From assembly GCA_028023455.1 (NCBI GenBank), contig JAQFVV010000112.1, forward strand, positions 2,790,001 to 2,854,000: DNA of 64,000 nt, in the 5' to 3' direction. The position numbers were made by a program, and so were the translations under genes. Positions 13,057-23,080 of the stretch are shown piece after piece; within the stretch, counting starts at the first letter, position 1; each line of letters opens with the position of its first letter. Under the pieces are notes generated by a model, which was not told where the DNA came from, searched no databases, and saw only the letters and a program-made list of their open reading frames with translations. Origin of the DNA: Epiperipatus broadwayi. Lineage: Eukaryota; Onychophora; Udeonychophora; Euonychophora; Peripatidae.

Positions 13057-13797
13057 TCATCTGTTTATCTGAATTCTTTTCATTTGCATGTTGGAACTGC
13101 TGAACATATCTAGTTCTATGTCATCTTCACTTTTACGAATATGATTTTTGTTACGCTTATATATGTTTCCGTTTTCGCCTTTAATATCATAAATTTGCTT
13201 TGATCGCGCCCTTTCAGTTTTTCCATTAACCCATTGTTTACGTAGTGTATCTCTGAATATTACCACATCTCCAATGTTAAAGTTTTTTACTGGGTCTTGG
13301 TTATATTTATATATATGTGTATCAGGTCGCAAAAAATGTAAATTAGTTCGTATTTTCCGACCGAATAACATTTCAGCTGGCGATTTTCCAGTTGTCGTTG
13401 ATGGAGTTATATGTTGATACGCCATGAATTCCTGTAAGATGTTTTTCATATCCGTATTTTTTTTTTTTTTTAAATATTTCTTCACTTGCCCTACCGCGTT
13501 TTCTGCCAAACCATTTGATTCAGGGTGATAAGGAGGTGTAAATACATGTTTGATGTTCCATTTTCCAAATTGTATTTTTAATTCGTCACTCGCAAATCCA
13601 GTTCTGTTGTCAAAGACGATTACTTGTGGAAATCCATGTATATAAAATATGTCAGTTAAACATTTTATTGTTTTGTTTGCACTAGTATTTTTAACCTCGT
13701 GACATTCTATCCATTTAGAGAAAGCATTGATTAAAATTAAATAAGTTCTTCCTTCTATTGGACCCGCATAGTCTATATGAAGTCTTTGCCACAGATA
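13057..13797 (-). pseudogene. Gypsy integrase, catalytic core and C-terminal part
   Basis: One frame stays open from about 13797 down to 13057. It carries the three acidic residues of a retroviral-type integrase: D in HIDYAGP (13771-13773), D in VFDN (13609-13611) and E in GLAEN (13501-13503). The last two are separated by exactly 35 residues, the classic D(35)E spacing. After the core comes a basic region and NIGDVVIFRD, like the C-terminal chromatin-binding part of gypsy integrases. An internal methionine lies at 13509. The enzyme would insert the cDNA into the host genome. A frameshift just upstream, apparently an extra TA in CAATATATCTG near 13797-13800, separates this core from its zinc-binding N-terminus. 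Confidence 0.9.
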
Positions 13798-13799
13798 TA

Positions 13800-14264
13800 T
13801 TGGTTAGGCCAAGAAGAATATTGTTTATTTGGCAGAGCTATTTCAGACTTACATTTATCACATTTCTTAATATACTTTTCAATATCATTACTTATCTGCA
13901 GCCACTAAACATAACTCCGAGCTTTAGCTCACATGATGCCTGGGTGCCCCTGATGCAAAAGTTCTAGAACTTTCATTCTCCCTATAGGAGGTATAACTAC
14001 TCTGTCTCCCATATTAATACACTCTTTACATACCGACAATTGGTCTCTATTGACCCAAAACCCCATTGCTACATTTTCAGGTTTTTTATTAGGCCAACCT
14101 TTGCTTATCCATTTCCTAAGTAATGCATACCCATCATTTTCATTTGTCCATGTCTGAACTACTTTACTATTTATGACTTGTGATTTCATATTGTCAATGT
14201 GATTAATTTCCACATTAGTTTCATAGTTGTCATTACTTCTGGGGACTCTAGATAGAGCATCCAC
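13800..14264 (-). pseudogene. Gypsy integrase N-terminal zinc-binding region
   Basis: Following RNase H in the same frame, this stretch contains the linker VDALSRVPR typical of gypsy pol. It then has HQGHPG and, further on, CDKC, the two halves of the HHCC zinc-binding domain of integrase. In-frame stops after HPGIM and in the ARSYV region interrupt it, and a frameshift follows near 13798. The order is as expected between RNase H and the DDE core. Confidence 0.85.
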
Positions 14265-14327
14265 ATGAGAAATTATCTTTCCTTTTTGATATTTTAGATT
14301 GAAATCGTAAGCAGTAAGTGTATTAGC

Positions 14328-14798
14328 TCATCTGAGCATGCGTGGACTTAAATGCTCTGGCATCGGATGATCTTTTCCTATAATCCCTAACAAAGGTTTG
14401 TGATCTGATACTAATTCAAATTTCTGTCCATATATAAACTGGTGAAATTTTTTCACAACAAACTTGACTGCCAAAGCTTCTTTGTCCAGCTGACTATAAT
14501 TTTTTTCAGCTTTAGACAATGTCCGAGAAGCATAAGCTACAGAATGTTCATGCCTGTCTGTTTGATGCGCTAAAACTGCTCTGATTCCATATTGTGATGC
14601 ATCTGTAGTAATAGTGATGTCTTTGTTGCTATCAAAATGCACTAATAAGCTATTAGAGGTTAACAATTTGTTAACTGCTTTAAATGTTTTTTCATGTTTG
14701 GTATTCCAAATCCATTTCTGATCTTTGCTTAGCAGTTCATATAGAGGAGTTGCGACCATCGCTTTGTTCTTTAGAAAAGGTTCAAAAAAATTAATCAA
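14328..14798 (-). pseudogene. Gypsy RNase H domain
   Basis: The 156-residue frame contains the connection region and then RNase H. The catalytic acids are visible as D66 in TTDAS, E107 in KEALA and D132 in SDHKPL, with AYASRTLS and NYSQLDKE between them as in most gypsy pol proteins. The domain would degrade the RNA strand during reverse transcription. The frame ends with TGA after PRMLR, directly before ANTLTAYDF. Family members usually have W there, so this looks like a single TGG to TGA change. The next 64 bases stay in the same frame as the integrase N-terminus. Confidence 0.92.
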
Positions 14799-14884
14799 AC
14801 CTAGGAAAGCTTGAAGTTGCTTGACATTTATTGGGCTTGGAACATCTTTGACTGCCCTAATTTTTTCAGTTAACGGACTTTTTC

Positions 14885-15443
14885 CTTTTTTTCGAAATAA
14901 GATGGCCTAAAAACTTTAATTCTTCCCTTTCCCAAACACATTTTTTAACATTTAATTTTACCTCTGCATTTTTAGTTTCTTGCATACTTCCCGAATTTTA
15001 CTTCTTAATTTTTCCAGTGACGTCACAGCAATCAAAATATCATCATAATATGGCGTCACTCCTTCCAAGCCTTGTAATATTGAATTTATTTTTGCTTGAA
15101 ATATGTTTGGAGCTGATGTAATTTACAAAAGGGAGACGATTACATTTCAATAATCCAAAAGGGGTCGTAATTGTTAATAACCGAGCTGTATCATCCGTAA
15201 CTTTTAGTTGGTGATATGCCAAATTTAAATCCAATTTCGCAAAATTTTTTGCTTTAGCTAGATTACTGAGAATCTCACATACAATTGGAACCGGATAAGC
15301 TCCTTTATTAAGATACTTATTTACTGTTGTTCTATAATCTCCACACAGCCTAATTTTTCAGTCTGGTTTTGTTAACACAACAATCGGTGTGGCCCAATCC
15401 GCCTTGTCAACTGGGGATAACACGTCTTTTTTAACTAAAGCTT
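14885..15443 (-). pseudogene. Gypsy reverse transcriptase domain, frameshifted
   Basis: Conserved RT blocks are visible in order: KADWATPIVVLTKPD, IRLCGDYR, LDLNLAYHQLKV, TPFGLLKCNRLPF, TSAPNIFQAK and the catalytic YYDDILI (YYDD at 15039-15050). A TGA at 15358-15360 sits where a glycine codon is usual after KPD. A frameshift follows NRLPF, and further stops occur downstream of the catalytic motif. The domain would copy the element RNA into DNA. It cannot be made as one protein from this copy. Confidence 0.9.
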
Positions 15444-15915
15444 CTATTTTTCCTCTACTAACTGCCTTTGTTGAAAAGGTATTTTTTTTGGTTTACAAAT
15501 AACCGGTTTAGCATTTTCATTTAAGTGCAAGTCAATGGGCTTTGATTTTATCAAAACTAAATCTTCCATAAATAAATTCGGATATAACTCTATCATTTCT
15601 TTTTCCACTGAGACCTTTTTAACTATATTAAATTTAATGCCTAAGTCTTTAAACCAGTTTCTTTCTATTAACGGACTAATATCTTTATTTACTATATATA
15701 TAGGTAATTTGTAGTTTTTATTTTTAAAACCAACTATTACTTCGGATTTCCCAATTATCTTGATCGGGTTCCCATTGACATCTCTAACGTTAATGTTAGC
15801 TTTCTGTATTTTAATCTGAGGGCTCTCTGTAGATACTTCCTTCCACTTTTTCATAGATATTAATGAAATTCCTGAGCCACTATCTATTTCCATTTCTACT
15901 CTTTTGTTACTTAAC
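15444..15915 (-). pseudogene. Gypsy aspartic protease and start of pol
   Basis: The frame contains DSGS within MEIDSGSGISLI, the active-site motif of a retropepsin, which would cleave Gag and Pol. The reading frame extends upstream of the first methionine (15893) into the end of gag. It overlaps gag by about 20 bases in the -1 frame relative to gag, consistent with translation by -1 frameshifting. After IPFQQRQLVEEK the frame stops, and the sequence continues one base out of phase into RT (EALVKKDVLSPVDKADW), so a small indel breaks pol here. Confidence 0.85.
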
Positions 15916-15922
15916 TTAATCT

Positions 15923-16738
15923 CTACATGAATTGATCCTGCTCATTTTTTAAGATATTTTTTTTAATTACTGATTTCCACTGTTTCTGATCTTTACCATA
16001 TTCAGAATTTTTTTTAGGTTTTTTGCACACTGCTGCTAAATGACCTTTGCCCCCACAGTTGTAACATTTTTCGTTCCTCCATTTACAGATTTTAGACAAA
16101 TGACCTACTTTACCACAACAAAAACATTTTACTTTGAAACTTTTCCCTTCTTTAGTATAATCCTTTCTCTCTATTTTAAAAATAGTATTCCTAGAGTTTT
16201 CCTCCATTCTATTTGAAAAAGCTAAAGCTTGTTCTACCACTGATTCGTATACTATTCCCTTTTGAATAGCACCTTCATAAGTCATCTGAGTTTCAATTAA
16301 TAATGATTGACACAATTTATCGTCCTTCATTTCCCATAATAACTGGTCAATAAGAATTTGTTCCATGAAGTCGCCGTACTCACAATTCTTTGCTAATTGG
16401 CATACAATAATATATTCTTTTATCGATTCGAGTTTGTCTTGTTTGCGGTTCCTCAATTTTAATCTAACAAAATACTTCGATGGTCTTGGGCTAAAATAAT
16501 CTGTTAGTCTTTGAACCAGGTCATCGTAGTTACTACTATCTGCAACTTGTCCATTATACAATTTGTTTACTTTTTCAATAACTTTTCTACCTGACAAACA
16601 TAATAACACTGCTACTTTCCTGTCATTTTCAATAATACTATTTAACTTAAAATAATTTTGTAATTGAAGCACATAAAAGGGCCATTTGTGTGGATTATCT
16701 ATCCCAAATTCTGATATATTTGCTTGTCCTATTGACAT
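15923..16738 (-). CDS. gag: Gypsy Gag, two CCHC zinc knuckles
   Basis: This intact 271-residue frame starts with MSIGQANISEF about 70 bases after the primer-binding site. Residues 15-180 resemble the helical capsid-like part of Ty3/gypsy Gag (KWPFYVLQLQNYF, LKLRNRKQDKLESI). Two CX2CX4HX4C zinc knuckles follow at C205-C218 and C225-C238, which bind the element RNA during packaging. The C-terminus is lysine-rich. The stop overlaps the start of the pol frame. It is the only pol/gag part without a lesion, but with pol broken it could only act in trans. Confidence 0.93.
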   Translation of the reverse strand: MSIGQANISEFGIDNPHKWPFYVLQLQNYFKLNSIIENDRKVAVLLCLSGRKVIEKVNKLYNGQVADSSNYDDLVQRLTDYFSPRPSKYFVRLKLRNRKQDKLESIKEYIIVCQLAKNCEYGDFMEQILIDQLLWEMKDDKLCQSLLIETQMTYEGAIQKGIVYESVVEQALAFSNRMEENSRNTIFKIERKDYTKEGKSFKVKCFCCGKVGHLSKICKWRNEKCYNCGGKGHLAAVCKKPKKNSEYGKDQKQWKSVIKKNILKNEQDQFM

Positions 16739-16810
16739 TTTAATTCTTTAACAACTCACCGACTTCTGAATTACTGTTCGGTGTATTTCTTTCATAAGCT
16801 TGAAAAACAG

Positions 16811-16830
16811 GTTTTCTCCTGACTGTGCCA
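16811..16830 (-). other. Primer-binding site of the gypsy element
   Basis: On the minus strand TGGCACAGTCAGGAGAAAAC begins four bases after the 5' LTR end (ATCACA). The leading TGG pairs with the CCA end of a host tRNA that primes minus-strand synthesis. The matching tRNA cannot be named from this sequence alone. Confidence 0.8.
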
Positions 16831-16834
16831 AAAT

Positions 16835-17519
16835 TGTGATGTATTTGATTTAATGTTACTTACGAGAAACAACCAAATACACCTAATTCAAGTAACGATT
16901 ACTCTCTTGCATAAAATTAAGATATCCCACTTAACAGATACAAGATTTTATTAGTATGAAAAATAACAATCATTTATAAACAGAATTATCATTAGTTCTA
17001 CTAGTGCCTGTAAGGCTTAAAAAATAATAATAAGACAGGAATAGTCTGTATAATTACCCTAGGTTGGTCTTTGGTACCATCAGACCTGAATATCTGGTTC
17101 TCCTCCCATCGTTGGTCCTGTTCTGAATTCGCACTACACTTTAGTCTCTTAGAAAATCAGGATTCACATTAATCTGTCCTTTCTCTGCTAGATTATATCT
17201 ACTTTTTGTTCTATTGTTTATTCCTTTTCAATTTTAATCACCAAATTATTCTGGGCTTATTTCTGAACTAATTAATTAAATTGTTCTTTACATTTTTAAT
17301 CCTTCATTTAATTAATTATTTATTCAGATCTTCCATCTTGTTTTACACCTTGCTTTTTATAAAATATCTATATGAAAAACCATTTGTAATTTCTAATTTT
17401 CATTTTTATTAAATCTACTCGTTTATTTTCACATGTAATTATTTAACACTTTTGACTTCTGGAGTACACACAGTTTCAAACGTATTTTTCCTTAATATTA
17501 ATCATACTACAACATAACA
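16835..17519 (-). repeat. 5' LTR of the gypsy element (685 bp)
   Basis: On the minus strand it runs TGTTATGTTG...CATCACA, with TGT...ACA ends. It is uninterrupted and serves as the reference for reconstructing the split 3' LTR. It would hold the promoter and polyadenylation signals. The flanking GGTTC at 17520-17524 is the target-site duplication. Confidence 0.93.
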
Positions 17520-17658
17520 GGTTCTAACTGGCAAACCTAATGAGACTGTCACTGTTTCACCATGAAAAGCATTTGGAGAGTTCTTTGCCCTGTAGTGATC
17601 TATTTTACTTCATCTGTATTATTTCTAAAATGATTAATGTAAAATTTACATTTGGTAT

Positions 17659-20600
17659 TATAATGATCCGGAGATGGTACTTAACGTAAACTGCACTACA
17701 GGGTGCCACTTAGGCATTTGAATCTAGAAAAATTTATAAAGTAGGCAGATACGTAAATCAAAAAAAAAATTTTTTTTTAAATTTTATATATTTTGATTCC
17801 GGTCGTTACCCCATTGTCACTAGCTCAGTGGAATAGCAGAGATTTATATTTTATAAATTCTTATCTAAGAATATTTTTTTAAAAAAATATTAAAATAAGC
17901 CACTGCCAGAAATTAACACACAAACATTTATTTATGCACATATATATCAAATTTAGCATTATTTTAGAATAACTTTTACTTTGGATTTTAACTTGATTTT
18001 AGAATTTAAATTTACATTTTAATTTTTATAATATTATAAGTTTACATTTTAATTTTTATAAGTTCGCACAGATGGATTTATGAAAGTTTGTTTTAGAATG
18101 TTGAGTATAGATAGGTTACACAGATTACACTGTCAAAAACATTTCCATAATAAACATAAACGATCAAAATATAAAGTCATTGATGGAATTGCAGAGAGAA
18201 ATTCATAAGAAACCCAATGGCATTCATCATAAGATGCCCCATTTACACCAATAACTTAAAAGACATCCGACATAAATACATCTTAGATACTCACCGTAAG
18301 GTATCAGTATTTACCGAACGTCTATATATTTTGATCAAATATGAAACCAAAAACATAATTAACCGGTAATGAACCCATGTAAGCGTCTATACCCAACTTA
18401 AATTTAATGCATTTTTATTTAGAGTGTCGAGTATGAATAGACTACATAGATTTGCATTTGAAAAGAAAATATTCTATCCTTATTTAAGCTTAGGCCAAAA
18501 GTTCGCACAGATGGATTTATGAAAGTTTGTTTTTCTCTCCTATCTGACTTTTGCTTATACATTTTAAATGGTCAAGGCTAGTTTATATTTAACTAATTAA
18601 AACAATCATTTCCATTTTCTGATTAATTAATGTGTTTTCCAAACTTAAAGATATATTTTTATCTCTAAATCTTTTTGTTGAAAGATTTAGTTTTTCTATT
18701 TTTAATAAAGTTTTATTTTAATAATTTTTTTTATCTGTGCGAATTTATATATATATGAGTTTAAGATGATTTTTTTATTTTCAATTTTTAATTCTTAAAA
18801 AAAAAGAAGTTTTATTTGCGAACTTTTATTTTTTTCATGTTTACTAATAATAAAAAAATAATGTAACGGCGTATGTGTGGTTATATCAGTAAACTTGCTT
18901 AAAAAAATATTTTACTTAGGGTTAGTAATTACGGTACATGATTAATGAAAACATTTACAAAAACATTCGGTTAGTAATTTTACAAAGATTATATACAAAA
19001 AAATGTTGACTATTGTTTTCCTAAGGACCATTTACATCTATGCCTCCCCCCCCCCAAGCGTTCTATTTTTTTGTACATTTTATTTTTACACACGGCATGA
19101 CAAACAAGTTATTTATTTAGGAAGGTTGCATTGAAATAAATACGTTATAAAGAATAATGGGTTTAAACGTGTATATTTGCAGCACAATTATAAATACCAC
19201 CAACTTATTTATGACTGATTGAAATGGATACATAGAGTTACAATGACATAATTCCCTAAAGTACTCATTGTAAGGTACCACATTTCGATCATAAACTTAC
19301 ATGGCTGTGCGCGCCTATACACGTTAAAGCATAATATATATTAACAAAAAAAAAACATTAATTGCAACCTTTGACTTTCTTTTTAACAAAGTACAATTTA
19401 AAATTATTTATACTTTCTCGTGTTTAATATATGCACAACTTCATTCTGGCAGCGCTTTTATAAGATTTAAAGTATACGACTTTATGTAAACAGATAAAAA
19501 TATTTCATTTTGAAAAAAGAAATTTACTCAGGGTACTGGTGGTTTATTAAAGATCGGCCCAAGTTGGGTCACCAGTTATAACGATTCGGAGATGGGACTT
19601 AATGTAAACTGCACTACAGGGCGCCACTTAGGCATTTGAACCTAGAAAAATTTATAAAATAGGCAGATACGTAAGTAAAAAAAAAAATTTTTTTTATTTT
19701 ATATATTTTGATTCCGGTCATTAGCCCATTGTCACTAGCTCAGTGGAATAGCAGAGATTTATATTTTATAAATTCTTATCTAAGAATATTTTTTTAAAAA
19801 AGAATAAAATAAGCCACTGCCAGAAATTAACACACAAACATTTATTTATGCACATATATATCAAATTTAGCATTATTTTAGAATAACTTTTACTTTGGAT
19901 TTTAACTTGATTTTAGAATTTAAATTTTAATTTTTATAATATTATAAGTTTACATTTTAATTTTTATAAGTTCGCACAGATGGATTTATGAAAGTTTATT
20001 TTAGAATGTTGAGTATAGATCGGTTATACAGATTACGCGGTCAAAAACATTTCCATAATAAACATAAACGATCAAAACATAAAGTCATTGATGGAATTGC
20101 AGAGGGAAATTCATAAGAAACCCAATGGCATTCATCATAAGATGCCTCATTTACACCAATAACTTAAAAGACATCTGACATAAATACATCTTAGATACTC
20201 ACCGTAAGGTATCAGTATTTACCGAATGTCTATATATTTTGATCAAATATGAAAACCAAAAACATAATTAACCGGTAAACGAACCCATGCAAGCGTCTAT
20301 ACCCAACTTAAATTTAATGCATTTTTATTTATAGGGTCAAGTATGAATAGACTACATAGATTTGCATTTGAAAAGAAAATATTCTATCCTTATTTAACCT
20401 TAGGCCAAAAGTTCGCACAGATGGATTATGAAAGTTTGTTTTTCTCTCCTATCTGACCTTTGCTTACACATTTTAAATGCCCAAGGCTAGTTTATATTTA
20501 ACTAATTAAAACAATCATTTCCATTTTCTGATTAATTAATGTGTTTTCCAAACTTAAAGATATATTTTTATCTCTAAATCTTTTTGTTGAAAGATTTAGT

Positions 20601-20790
20601 TTTTCTATTTTTAATAAAGTTTTATTTTAATAATTTTTTTTATCTGTGCGAATTTATATATATACGAGTTTAAGATGATTTTTTTATTTTCAATTTTTAA
20701 GTCTTAAAAAAAAAGTTTTATTTGTGAACTTTTATTTTTTCATGTTTACTAATAATAAAAAAATAATGTAACAGCGTATGTGCGGTTACA
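17659..20790 (-). mobile_element. Non-autonomous LTR element (LARD-like), LTRs about 1.2 kb
   Basis: 17659-18885 and 19577-20790 are direct repeats that differ at only a few percent of positions. On the minus strand each reads TGTAACCGCAC... (TATAACC in the left copy) to ...CGTTATA. Between them lie only about 690 bases with no open frame. On the minus strand, two bases after the right-hand LTR, TGGTGACCCAACTTGGGC forms a good tRNA primer-binding site (19557-19574). GTAT on both flanks (17655-17658 and 20791-20794) is a likely 4-bp target duplication. Each LTR contains two copies of GTTCGCACAGATGGATTTAT about 440 bases apart. The element must be mobilised by proteins of another LTR element, or is a large internal deletion. 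Confidence 0.87.
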
Positions 20791-21831
20791 GTATTATTTA
20801 TATACATCTATTGTCTCACTACTGTTAGTTAACTAAGAACTATTTGTATAAAAGAAAAAGATTATATAATAAATATTGTAATATTCATTATGTGCTGTGT
20901 AATCTTATTCACTTTTATTTGTTTATATGAAAAAAATACCACAGTGGATTATTGTGTGTTTATTCCTGTTTAATAGAAGAGCAATACAGAGAATTCAAAA
21001 TTATCTAATGAAATATCGAAATATATATGTGGGAATAACAAGAAAGGATTGAACACAAAGCACTTGAATAAAAAACAAAGAATTAAGAGACTGAAATGGA
21101 ATTAGGCTGAACATATTGTTAGAAGGAATGATGATAGATAACAGCTGAAATCTTGAATCTGAATCTAAAAATATTGTAAAAAAAATCTATAAAGAAACCT
21201 CATGTGAAAAGAATTGATGAATATCTTGTTAGAAGAAATGATAATAAATAACAATTGAAGTCTCAAAAGATCTATAAAGAAATCATATGTAAAAAGAATT
21301 GATAAAATAAAGAAGTTCATTGATATGGTGGGATGAAAAGAAGCTGTGAATTAAATTTGGAGAGACCATTTTGCAATGATCTCTGTAATGGGTGAAAATG
21401 TTTTTTTTTAATTTTAGGATTGTATTTGCATGAATATTTTTTATTTCTTAGTCATATATATAACAAAATCTATGCTGTCCGTTGAAAAAATTCTTTTTTT
21501 TATTTTTTTTTTAAAAAAAGGTTGTTTCTCTAATTAGTTTTTCGTAATCTTTTTTTTTGCATCTTAAAATTCTTGATGAAACATGATAGATTTTCTTCCA
21601 TAACAATAGCTGTATATTAATTTAACCTTGGTAATTTCAAAATCATTTCTATAGTTAAAATGAAACTCGAAACTAGATATTGTAAATAATTTTACGTAAA
21701 AAGATGAAATAAATCTTTACTATGAAACGTTAGACAATATTATTTAACTACTAAAATATTTTGGAATCAATAAACCTACTTTGGAAATAAGAAGGGATAT
21801 AAAATGAAGGACTTTGGTGAGAACAAATAGG

Positions 21832-22085
21832 CAGGGTCAATCAGAGGGGGGACAGGAGGGGCAGCTGTCCTGGGCCTTGCAACATTAGGAGCCTCAACTT
21901 GACATTCAATATGTTAAACAAAAACATAGAAAGCAAAGCAATGTCATGGTCTTAATTTTACAATTAAATTCCTCAAAAAAATATCTGAGAAAAACTTTTC
22001 CAAGCAGGCATATCATGAGTCGAAAATGTAAACAACTCTAAAATATTAGTTGACCCAGGCCTCACATTTTCTCTGAAAGGTCCTG
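21832..22085. mobile_element. hAT-like MITE (254 bp)
   Basis: The insertion begins CAGGGTCAATCAGAGG and ends CTCTGAAAGGTCCTG, imperfect terminal inverted repeats of the CAGGG type. It is flanked by a perfect 8-bp duplication CAAATAGG (21824-21831 and 22086-22093), the hallmark of hAT transposition. It interrupts the RTE-derived repeat unit, whose two halves join cleanly when it is removed. GC content is much higher than the surroundings and there is no coding frame. It would be moved by a hAT transposase from elsewhere. Confidence 0.87.
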
Positions 22086-22975
22086 CAAATAGGTATCTTG
22101 AAAGAATTAAGAGACTGGAATGGATCTGGGGGACCTAATGCTAGAAAAGAAGATAATAAATAAGCAAGAGGATGTAAAAGACCTACAAAGAAACTCACCT
22201 GAAAAAGAGGGGTGAATTAAGAAAATTTGTTGGTATGGTGCAGAAGAGCGACTATGGATTGGAAAACTACAATAGTTGAAAATGCTGGTGCTGATTTTTG
22301 TTTTGGTATTGTATTTGCTAAATATATTTTCGTCTTTTCTTTGCCCTTTTTTTTTCTACCCCCCATCTTTAAGTATCCTTGGAAAGAATTTAAAAAAATA
22401 AAATAAAAGGTGTTCCTCTACCAATCTAATTAGATTTTCAATAAACATTTTTTTTATCTTGAAATTCTTAGCGATTCGAAATTAGTTTTCTGTAATATAT
22501 ATTAAGCTATAAATTAATTTAAACCTTGATAATTTTTAAAATCTTTTAAGTACTTAAAATAAAAAAAACTCAATGCTAGATCTGCTTTGAAATTGACAAA
22601 AGAGATCAAAAATGCAGTACTTGGGTGAGAGAATAAACATATCACTGACATTATTACAAGAATTAAGAGACTGAAATAGAGCTGGACATATTTATAGAAG
22701 ACAGGATAACAGATGAACCTTTGAAGACTTATTATGCCTTGAACTGATTCGTTTTTAAAAAAATAAAACGTTTTTATTTCTCTAGCAACCTAATTAGTTT
22801 CTCTAACCCATTCCACCTCCACCCATTTTAAAATTCATAACCATTCGTGATAGTTTTTTTCTACAATAATAGCCTACGTTAATTTGAACCTTAGTAATTT
22901 CAAATCATTTATGTATCTATAATGAAACTCAACGCTAGATAAAATAAATAATTTTACCTAAAGTATATGTACATA

Positions 22976-23080
22976 GTCAAATCATCAGTGGTCGAGATGT
23001 CAGCGCGACCGCCTTGCAGGTGCAGGCGGTTGCCCGGGTTATGGGTTCGCTTCCCTGCCGGTGCTATGACACATAAAAAA
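22976..23080 (+). mobile_element. tRNA-derived SINE, copy 2
   Basis: An A-box-like TGGTCGAGATG (22989-22999) and a B-box-like GGGTTCGCTTCCC (23043-23055) lie at tRNA-like spacing. The element ends GTGCTATGACACAT followed by an A run. A perfect 16-bp duplication AAAGTATATGTACATA flanks it (22960-22975 and 23081-23096). It is GC-rich compared with its surroundings and belongs to the same family as 3515-3615. The long, perfect duplication suggests a fairly recent insertion. Confidence 0.9.

Larger units (their letters stand above)
8352..17519 (-). mobile_element. Ty3/gypsy LTR retrotransposon with two nested insertions
   Basis: This is one minus-strand element bounded by a perfect 5-bp duplication GGTTC (8347-8351 and 17520-17524). 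Order on the minus strand: 5' LTR (16835-17519), primer-binding site, gag, pol with protease, RT, RNase H and integrase in the gypsy order, polypurine tract, 3' LTR. The 3' LTR is in three pieces (8352-8500, 9292-9390, about 12463-12900), because a 791-bp and a 3.07-kb element inserted into it later. By hand count the two LTRs differ at roughly 5 percent of positions. gag is open, but pol has several stop codons and frameshifts, so the copy is inactive. Without the insertions it would be about 5.3 kb, a normal gypsy length. Confidence 0.93.

Noticed and set aside
15018-15025. Second TGACGTCA site
   Set aside because: It lies inside the gypsy reverse transcriptase coding region next to YYDD, so the match is best explained by codons.
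19040-19055. C-rich run as a polypurine tract of the 17.66-20.79 kb element
   Set aside because: It lies in the middle of the interior, not next to an LTR. The expected position beside 18886 has no clear purine run on the minus strand.
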